64,000 nt of DNA, taken from assembly GCA_963702165.1 (NCBI GenBank), contig OY969722.1, positions 1,922,001 to 1,986,000 on the forward strand, read 5' to 3'. A program made the translations under genes and the position numbers. The stretch is from Terrimesophilobacter sp963702165 (lineage in GTDB: Bacteria; Actinomycetota; Actinomycetes; Actinomycetales; Microbacteriaceae). How positions within the stretch are numbered: position 1 is the stretch's first letter; every line of letters starts with the position of its first letter. Of the stretch, positions 58,306-64,000 are shown piece by piece. The notes below the pieces were generated by a model that made no database searches, was not told the DNA's origin, and worked only from the letters and a program-made list of their open reading frames with translations.

Positions 58306-58327
58306 AAAGTGTCTGTGCGCTACGTCG

Positions 58328-59530
58328 TCAGTTCTCGGGGAGGCGGCCGTAAACGACCACTCCGCGGGAGACGACGGCGACGATGTTCTCGGTGCGCAGG
58401 TCATTGATGTCGCCTGCCGGGTCGCCCTTCATGACGACGAAGTCGGCGCCATACCCTTCACGCACACGGCCGATTGTGTCGCCCATGCGTATGGAGTCCG
58501 CGGCATCCGAGGTCGCCGACTTCAGGGCGCGTTGTGCTGTCCAGCCGAACTTTTCGGCCATCAGCCGGAGCTCTTCCATCTGGTCTCCGAACTTGACGAA
58601 CACCCCGTTGGCATCGGTGCCGAGCACGAAGCGCACACCGGCGCGCCCGGCCTCGGTGAACCCGGCATCCCGGATGCGCACGATCTCGCTTGCCTTTTCC
58701 TGTGCTTCCTGGGTCACAGGTACCCGGTTCTCGGCGATGGCGTCGTTGATCATCAGGGTGGGCGCCACCGGGATGTTGCGTTCGAGCAGTCGGTCGAACT
58801 GCTCGGCGGTGATTCCCGTACCGTGTTCGATGGAGTCGACACCGGCATCCAGCGCGATTTCATTGCCTTCGGCGGAATGGCTGTGGGCGGCCACCAGCAT
58901 GCCGAGCGCGTGCGCCTCGTCGATGGTGGCGTTGATCTCATCCATCGTTTGGTTGCGCCAGGCAACCTTGTCACCAATGGACAGCACACCGCCGCTGGTG
59001 AAGATCTTGATGCCGTCGACGCCGGCGCGAGCGTACTCGCGCACCAGCTTCCGGCACTCGTCAGGGCTATCTGCGGTCGGCCCTCGATGGGGGTAATGCG
59101 GCGGAATGAAGAGGTCGCCGTGGCCCGCAGTCATTCCGACGGCGCCGTGGACCAGTATGCGGGGACCGTGCTGGATGCCTTCATCCACTGCCCGCTTGAC
59201 GGCCAGTTGGCGGCCGTCCCCCGACAGGTCGCGAACGGTGGTCACGCCTCCGCGAGCCGCCAACTGAGCGTTGTTGAGGATGTGGAAGACCTGTTCTTCC
59301 CACGGCGTGATGATCGGCCAGGAACTCCAGTCCGCCTTTCCCTTGCCCGAGTACGCGCCGAGGTGGACGTGGGTGTCGATGAGACCAGGGATGACGGTGT
59401 ACCCGGGATGCCGGTCGGCGGAGTCGGCGACACTATCGATGCGATCGCCGGTCCAGCTGATTGTGCTCGCGAGGTGTGCGGATTCGCCGTCCCAGAGCGC
59501 AATACCCTCAATGGCTTGGTTTTTGGGCAT
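58328..59530 (-). CDS. Amidohydrolase family protein (imidazolonepropionase/prolidase-like)
   Basis: A 400-aa metal-dependent hydrolase. The metal site is built from LIDTHVHLGAYSG, the Lys in GVDGIKIFTSGG, HSHS, EHGTG and the Asp in VLGTDANG. Members hydrolyse imidazolones, Xaa-Pro-type peptides or related amides. ATG 59530 is chosen for GGAGG 6 nt upstream; the longer frame overlaps the operator region. It heads the operon with the peptide ABC importer, so it probably acts on the imported compound. Confidence 0.9.
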   Translation of the reverse strand: MPKNQAIEGIALWDGESAHLASTISWTGDRIDSVADSADRHPGYTVIPGLIDTHVHLGAYSGKGKADWSSWPIITPWEEQVFHILNNAQLAARGGVTTVRDLSGDGRQLAVKRAVDEGIQHGPRILVHGAVGMTAGHGDLFIPPHYPHRGPTADSPDECRKLVREYARAGVDGIKIFTSGGVLSIGDKVAWRNQTMDEINATIDEAHALGMLVAAHSHSAEGNEIALDAGVDSIEHGTGITAEQFDRLLERNIPVAPTLMINDAIAENRVPVTQEAQEKASEIVRIRDAGFTEAGRAGVRFVLGTDANGVFVKFGDQMEELRLMAEKFGWTAQRALKSATSDAADSIRMGDTIGRVREGYGADFVVMKGDPAGDINDLRTENIVAVVSRGVVVYGRLPEN

Positions 59531-59676
59531 GCTCGACCTCCACTGGAGCGACACCGGGTAAATTCTCGAATGAGGCCATACGGACCTCCCGGTGAAAGCT
59601 GTAACGATTTCTCCGGTCGGACGGGGCTGCGGGGTGGCCGTGACCGAGACTCGAAAGACGGTAGCAGTTTTCAAGT

Positions 59677-59725
59677 CAACTTGTAAACAAGTTGAGTTAC
59701 CCTGTCGAGAACTTGTTTACAAGTT
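59677..59725. promoter_or_regulatory. Twin palindromic operators, probably for the GntR regulator
   Basis: Site 1, CAACTTGTAAACAAGTTG (59677-59694), is a perfect inverted repeat; site 2, AACTTGTTTACAAGTT (59710-59725), is the same with a TT centre. Centres are 32 bp apart, about three helical turns. They lie between the divergent amidohydrolase-importer operon and tdh-kbl-gntR, so one regulator could control both. Confidence 0.75.
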
Positions 59726-59783
59726 GAATCGGGGTAACGATGGCTTCATCTTCGTCCGACGGCCGATAAGGAAGGAATCGACG

Positions 59784-60809
59784 GTGAAAGCCCTCTACAA
59801 GGCGGCGGCCGAACCCGGCCTGCGACTAGCCGAACGACCGGAACCCGAAGCAGGTCCCGGCGACGTCAAGATCCGGGTGATGCGAACCGGCATCTGTGGA
59901 ACCGACCTGCACATCGAGTCATGGGATGCCTGGGCCTCCGGCGCGGTGAACGCACCGCTCATTCCCGGGCATGAGTTCTCGGGCGAAGTGGTCGAGGTGG
60001 GCGAGGGCGTGAGCTCCGTGAAGGTCGGCGCGTTCGTGTCCGGTGAGGGTCACATTGTGTGCGGACACTGCCGCAACTGCCGCGCCGGTCGTCGGCACCT
60101 GTGCAAGTTCACGTCCAGCATCGGGGTGAACCGTGACGGAGCTTTCGCCGAGTTCATCGTGATCCCGCAGGGCAATGTGTGGCAGCACCCGCCGGGAATC
60201 GATCCCGACCTGGCCGCGATCTTCGACCCGCTCGGCAATGCGGTGCACACCGCCCTCTCGTTTCCGCTGGTCGGGGAAGACGTGCTCATCACGGGGGCCG
60301 GGCCGATCGGCCTGATGGCGGCTAAGGTGGCCAAGCATGTCGGTGCCCGGTACGTGGTCATCACCGACGTCAACGAGGAGCGACTGGCTCTCGCCCGGCA
60401 GATGGGCGTCGACATCGCGGTCAACGTCTCCGCCGCCCGCATCGCCGACGCCCAACGCCAGCTCGGGATGCAGGAGGGCTTCGACATCGGCCTGGAGATG
60501 AGCGGGCACTCGAGCGCGCTCCCCGAGATGATCGACAATATGACCCACGGGGGGCGGATCGCGATGCTCGGCCTGCCCAGCGCGCCGATCACAATCGACT
60601 GGGCGAAGGTGGTCAGCCATATGATCACCATCAAGGGCATCTATGGGCGAGAAATGTTCGAGACCTGGTACGCCATGAACGCCATGGTCCACACCGGACT
60701 CGATGTCTCGGCCGTGATCACCGACCGGTTCCCGGCCGACCAGTGGGCGGACGCCTTCGAAGTGGCCCGACGCGGGAACAGCGGCAAAGTCGTCATCGAC
60801 TGGAGCTGA
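59784..60809 (+). CDS. tdh: L-threonine 3-dehydrogenase
   Basis: A 341-aa zinc medium-chain dehydrogenase, the same length as E. coli Tdh. Catalytic zinc: CGTDLHIESWD and GHEFSGEVVEVGEG; structural-zinc cysteines in CGHCRNCRAGRRHLC; NAD loop GAGPIGLMAAKVAKHVGA. It oxidises threonine to 2-amino-3-ketobutyrate, which Kbl then cleaves. GTG 59784 gives the expected N-terminus (KALYKAAAEPGL); the frame upstream overlaps the operators. Confidence 0.93.
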   Translation: MKALYKAAAEPGLRLAERPEPEAGPGDVKIRVMRTGICGTDLHIESWDAWASGAVNAPLIPGHEFSGEVVEVGEGVSSVKVGAFVSGEGHIVCGHCRNCRAGRRHLCKFTSSIGVNRDGAFAEFIVIPQGNVWQHPPGIDPDLAAIFDPLGNAVHTALSFPLVGEDVLITGAGPIGLMAAKVAKHVGARYVVITDVNEERLALARQMGVDIAVNVSAARIADAQRQLGMQEGFDIGLEMSGHSSALPEMIDNMTHGGRIAMLGLPSAPITIDWAKVVSHMITIKGIYGREMFETWYAMNAMVHTGLDVSAVITDRFPADQWADAFEVARRGNSGKVVIDWS

Positions 60810-60831
60810 CGAGAGCTTGAAGGAGTAGAAG

Positions 60832-62019
60832 ATGTACGGATCCGCGCGTGAGCAGTTCGCCCAGACTCTCACAGAGATTCGGAAAGCCGGGCTCTACAAA
60901 GTGGAGCGTCAACTGGAGACCTCGCAGTCGTCCCACGTTGAGGCGGGCGGCAAGCCGGTGCTCAACTTCTGTGCGAACAACTACCTCGGGCTGGCGAACC
61001 ACCCACGACTCATCGAGGCTGCGAAGTCCGCCCTCGACGAGTGGGGGTTCGGCATGGCGAGCGTGCGCTTCATCTGCGGCACGCAGACGCAGCACGTCGA
61101 CCTGGAGAACCGGCTCTCCGCACTGCTCGGCAAGGACGACACCATTCTCTTCCCGAGCTGCTTCGACGCGAACGGGGGCGTGTTCGAGGTGCTGCTCGGC
61201 AAGGATGACGCAGTCATCTCCGACGAGCTGAACCACGCGTCCATCATCGACGGGGTGCGCCTGTCGAAGGCACAGCGCTTCCGCTACCGGAACCGCGACA
61301 TGGCCGACCTCGAGGAGCAGCTGAAGGCGTCGGCCGATGCCCGGCTGAGGCTCATCGTCACCGACGGCGTCTTCTCGATGGACGGCTACCTCGCCCCACT
61401 CGACGAAATCTGCGATCTGGCGGAGAAATACGACGCGCTGGTGATGGTGGACGACTCGCACGCCGTCGGCTTCGTCGGCGACACCGGCGCCGGAACGCCC
61501 GAGCACTTCGGCGTCACAGACCGGGTGGACATCATCTCGGGCACCCTCGGCAAGGCGCTCGGCGGGGCATCCGGCGGCTACATCAGCGCCCACCAAGAGA
61601 TCGTCGACCTGCTGCGGCAGCGCGCCCGGCCGTACCTCTTCTCGAACGCGGTCGCGCCCTCCGTTGTCGCCGGGTCGATCGAGGCCCTCGACATGGTGGC
61701 GGAAGGGGCCGACCGACGCGCCACGCTGAAGGCGAACGCCGAGCAGTTCCGGTCCGGCATGGCCCAGGCCGGCTTCACCCTGCTGCCTGGCAACCACCCG
61801 ATCATCCCGGTGATGTTCGCCGACGAGCACGAGGCGGTGGCCATGGCTGACGCCCTGCTCGAGCGCGGCGTCTACGTGATCGCGTTCTCCTACCCGGTCG
61901 TGCCGATGGGCAAGGCGCGCATTCGCGTGCAGCTCTCGGCCGCACATAGCAGCGATGACATCCGGCAGTGCATCGAGGCGTTCGTCAGCGCCCGGGACGC
62001 CGTCAAGGCACGAGGCTGA
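60832..62019 (+). CDS. kbl: 2-amino-3-ketobutyrate coenzyme A ligase (glycine C-acetyltransferase)
   Basis: A 395-aa alpha-oxoamine synthase. NFCANNYLGLANHP, DDSHAVGFVGDTGAGTPEHF and the PLP Lys in ISGTLGKALGGASGGY are diagnostic. It splits 2-amino-3-ketobutyrate with CoA into glycine and acetyl-CoA, completing threonine degradation with Tdh, encoded 22 nt upstream. Confidence 0.95.
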   Translation: MYGSAREQFAQTLTEIRKAGLYKVERQLETSQSSHVEAGGKPVLNFCANNYLGLANHPRLIEAAKSALDEWGFGMASVRFICGTQTQHVDLENRLSALLGKDDTILFPSCFDANGGVFEVLLGKDDAVISDELNHASIIDGVRLSKAQRFRYRNRDMADLEEQLKASADARLRLIVTDGVFSMDGYLAPLDEICDLAEKYDALVMVDDSHAVGFVGDTGAGTPEHFGVTDRVDIISGTLGKALGGASGGYISAHQEIVDLLRQRARPYLFSNAVAPSVVAGSIEALDMVAEGADRRATLKANAEQFRSGMAQAGFTLLPGNHPIIPVMFADEHEAVAMADALLERGVYVIAFSYPVVPMGKARIRVQLSAAHSSDDIRQCIEAFVSARDAVKARG

Positions 62020-62021
62020 TC

Positions 62022-62798
62022 ATGGTGATCAACGTTCCGGCCGGACCGGTGATGATGAGCATCCTCACCGAGGACGAACGCATCCTGAGCGGCGTCCTGC
62101 GGCACGTGCGAGAGTCGGCCACGGTGTCGCACACCGCGCTGCCCGGCGAGCTGAAGCTTGCCGAGTGGCTCGGATGCACGCGTCAGCAGGTGCGGCAGGC
62201 CCTCGCCCAACTGGAGCGGCAGGGAATCGTCAAGCGCAGCCAGGGCGCACCGACCACCGTCGACCCGGTCGCACTGAGGCTGAGCGCGCGGTTCGAGGCC
62301 CGCGTCGAGTACAGCGAGGTGCTGGCGCGCATGGGTTACACGCCGTCGGTCGAAGTGCTCTCGGCGGAGGTGGTGCCGATGCCTGAGGAGATCGCGCCTC
62401 TGTTGACTTCGGATGCCTCGGACAGCGCCATCCGCATCGTGCTGCGCTGGTATGCCGACGGCGAGCCGGCCATGGTGGCCGAGTACACCCTGCCACTGCC
62501 CGAGGGAGATCGTCCGGAGATCACGCCGACCGATTCCGTGTTCGAGTCGGCGCAGGCGCTGTGGGGCGAGAGCGTCGCATGGGAGATCATCACGGCCGGT
62601 GTGGGCGTGCTGGATGATCACTATGGGCAGCTGATGCACCTACAGCCGGGTACGGTGGCAAAGACCTGGGAGGTGATCGGCGTGACCCTCGGCGGGCGCC
62701 GCATCTTCCACTCGCTCGAGCACCACCACCCTGATCTGGTGATGTACACCTTCGTGCGCGGCCCGAAGGCAGCGTGGGGCAACATTGCAGGCGGGTAG
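62022..62798 (+). CDS. GntR/UTRA family transcriptional regulator
   Basis: A 258-aa regulator. The N-terminal winged helix reads LPGELKLAEWLGCTRQQVRQ then ALAQLERQGIVKR; the C-terminal UTRA domain starts with GYTPSVEVLSAEVVP and shows the LEHHHPDLVMYTFVRG end. It begins 2 nt after kbl. It probably binds the twin palindromes at 59.7 kb and regulates both threonine degradation and the divergent importer. Confidence 0.88.
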   Translation: MVINVPAGPVMMSILTEDERILSGVLRHVRESATVSHTALPGELKLAEWLGCTRQQVRQALAQLERQGIVKRSQGAPTTVDPVALRLSARFEARVEYSEVLARMGYTPSVEVLSAEVVPMPEEIAPLLTSDASDSAIRIVLRWYADGEPAMVAEYTLPLPEGDRPEITPTDSVFESAQALWGESVAWEIITAGVGVLDDHYGQLMHLQPGTVAKTWEVIGVTLGGRRIFHSLEHHHPDLVMYTFVRGPKAAWGNIAGG

Positions 62799-62879
62799 CT
62801 GAAGTTCCGCCCCGGTCCCAATCGAGCAGGTCGCAGCGAGGCGCGACCAGCCCACCAGCACAACAATGAGGAGCCAGTA

Positions 62880-63815
62880 ATGCCCATCCCCGTGATCATC
62901 GACACCGACCCAGGCGTGGACGACATGCTTGCCATCCTCTTCGCCCTCGGCAGCAGCGAATTGGACGTGCGGGCGATCACTACGACCTTCGGCAATGTGG
63001 CGGTGGGCACCACTACTCGGAACGCTCGCCAGGTGCTCGCGCTGGCTGGCCGAACTGATATCCCCGTCGGCGTTGGAGCCGCCCGGCCCCTCGTGCACAT
63101 TGCGCCAGGCACCGCTTCGGATGTCCATGGTGCCGACGGCATGGGCGGCCTCGCCCATGAACTGCCGGAGGCCGCACCGCACGAGTCTTCAGAATCCGCC
63201 ATTGAACTCATGGCTCGAGTGATCCGCGACTCAACGGAACCGGTGGCCATCGCCGCGATCGGCCCCTTCACGAACGTCGCACTATTGCTCGCGGCGCATC
63301 CAGAACTTGCCAAGCGGATCTCGAAGATCGTGGTCATGGGCGGTGCCATCCGCGGTGGCAACACCTCGCCGGTGGCCGAGTTCAATATCTGGTGTGACCC
63401 TGAGGCAGCCCATCGCGTGTTCACGAGCGGTGTGCCGGTGACGATGGTCGGCCTCGACTCCACACGAGCGGTGCCTGTGGACGAGACCTGGCTCGAGGAA
63501 CTGGCCGCGGTGGGCGACGTTGGCAGAGTCGCCTCGGACGTGACGCGTCGCGTCAACGATTACTATCGCGCTCTCGGACGTACGACCTTCGTCGTCCACG
63601 ACGCAGTGGCGATCGCAGCGCTCATCGATCCCACGCTCGTGCCGACGATGGCGGCATCCGTCAGCGTGGAATGCGGCAACGGCCCAGCGCGTGGCTGCAC
63701 CGTCGTCACTGAAGAACGGGAACGACCGCACCTCGCCACGGTAGCTGCGGGCGTAGGGGCGTCTGCCGCCGAGATCCGCACACTCATCACAACACGCATC
63801 GGATCGCTGGGATGA
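62880..63815 (+). CDS. Nucleoside hydrolase (IU-NH family)
   Basis: A 311-aa enzyme with the family's Ca-binding N-terminal motif DTDPGVDDMLAI, the Asn-rich FNIWCDPEAAH region and the catalytic His in VVHDAVAIAAL. It hydrolyses the N-glycosidic bond of ribonucleosides to base and ribose. It follows the GntR gene by 81 nt and may be in the same transcript. GAGGAG precedes the ATG. Confidence 0.93.
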   Translation: MPIPVIIDTDPGVDDMLAILFALGSSELDVRAITTTFGNVAVGTTTRNARQVLALAGRTDIPVGVGAARPLVHIAPGTASDVHGADGMGGLAHELPEAAPHESSESAIELMARVIRDSTEPVAIAAIGPFTNVALLLAAHPELAKRISKIVVMGGAIRGGNTSPVAEFNIWCDPEAAHRVFTSGVPVTMVGLDSTRAVPVDETWLEELAAVGDVGRVASDVTRRVNDYYRALGRTTFVVHDAVAIAALIDPTLVPTMAASVSVECGNGPARGCTVVTEERERPHLATVAAGVGASAAEIRTLITTRIGSLG

Positions 63816-64000
63816 GGCACGCCTTGTGATCTAAGGAAGTAAGACCCCCGCGATTCACGCGGTGGTCAGGCACGAGCGGGAGAAGAAGCTCGTAGAGTCC
63901 CCGCAGCTCGTCTGCAGTCACGGGTGGAACCACCACCGTGGCGCCAACCGCGAGCAGGTACGGCAACAGCGCCGACCGGTGTGCGCCTTCTGCGTCTTTG
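63787..64000 (-). CDS. C-terminal part of an unidentified protein (cut by window end)
   Basis: An open minus-strand frame enters from the window edge and ends at TGA 63787-63789, giving about 70 residues including LLPYLLAVGATVVVPPVTAD and ELRGLYELLLPLVP. The composition looks coding and no plus-strand alternative is better. It overlaps the end of the nucleoside hydrolase gene by 29 nt. No family was recognised. Confidence 0.45.
   Translation of the reverse strand, partial: KDAEGAHRSALLPYLLAVGATVVVPPVTADELRGLYELLLPLVPDHRVNRGGLTSLDHKACLIPAIRCVL

Overview
The window is one strand-switching stretch of a high-GC actinobacterial chromosome. The gene order secE-nusG-rplK-rplA next to tRNA-Trp, the actinobacterial-type NusG with a long acidic N-terminus, the fused PutA, PspC-domain two-component systems and an LAxTG-type wall protein all fit an actinobacterium, most plausibly Microbacteriaceae. 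That family assignment is inference from gene content, not from a database search. No rRNA, CRISPR array, transposase, integrase or prophage was seen.

Layout. 1-8 kb: a seven-gene operon on the minus strand for a sugar or polyol (Gfo/Idh/MocA oxidoreductase, ABC ATPase, two permeases, binding protein, two TIM-barrel epimerases), divergent from its likely ROK-family regulator at 8.1-9.3 kb. 9.3-12.2 kb: YqaJ-like nuclease, DUF998 membrane protein, quinone-oxidoreductase-like enzyme and a GNAT. 12.2-15.0 kb: rplA, rplK, nusG, secE and tRNA-Trp. 15.3-20.1 kb: a wall-anchored 'choice-of-anchor G' type protein, an aspartate aminotransferase-like enzyme and an MFS exporter. 20.2-21.8 kb: a NUDIX hydrolase and a DUF559-like nuclease gene bracketed by two near-identical palindromes. 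21.8-28.9 kb: two two-component systems around PspC/LiaF-like envelope proteins and an ABC exporter. 28.9-36 kb: murB, two MaoC-type dehydratases, an unannotated 27-codon peptide gene with elaborate control sequences, putA and its TetR-type neighbour. 36-46 kb: small enzymes, a glycogen-debranching-type glycosidase, an SDR, a PadR/DUF1048/ABC drug-efflux operon, a VOC protein inserted at the end of an alkA-like gene, and an ArsR/AHSA1 pair. 47-52 kb: an APC permease and frameshifted amidohydrolase under a divergent Lrp-type regulator, tRNA-Met, tRNA-Thr and an M23 peptidase. 52-64 kb: inositol monophosphatase, a peptide-type ABC importer with an amidohydrolase, the tdh-kbl threonine-degradation pair, a GntR/UTRA regulator and a nucleoside hydrolase.

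Most catabolic blocks have a local regulator and a visible palindrome at the controlled promoter: ROK (8.0 kb), TetR-putA (34.8 kb), PadR (41.15 kb), ArsR (45.4 kb) and twin GntR-type sites (59.7 kb). Many genes without a Shine-Dalgarno sequence have a TAnnnT-like hexamer 6-7 nt before the start codon, as expected for leaderless mRNAs.

The least explained material is (i) the 27-aa peptide gene at 31.1 kb, which carries a consensus-like promoter, a 24-bp imperfect palindrome over the -35, a 12-bp palindrome near +1 and a strong ribosome site; (ii) at least four sequence-unrelated families of 60-107-bp intergenic inverted repeats, one in three copies and one flanking a nuclease-like gene; and (iii) a VOC gene placed between exact 86-bp copies of the 3' end of the alkA-like gene.
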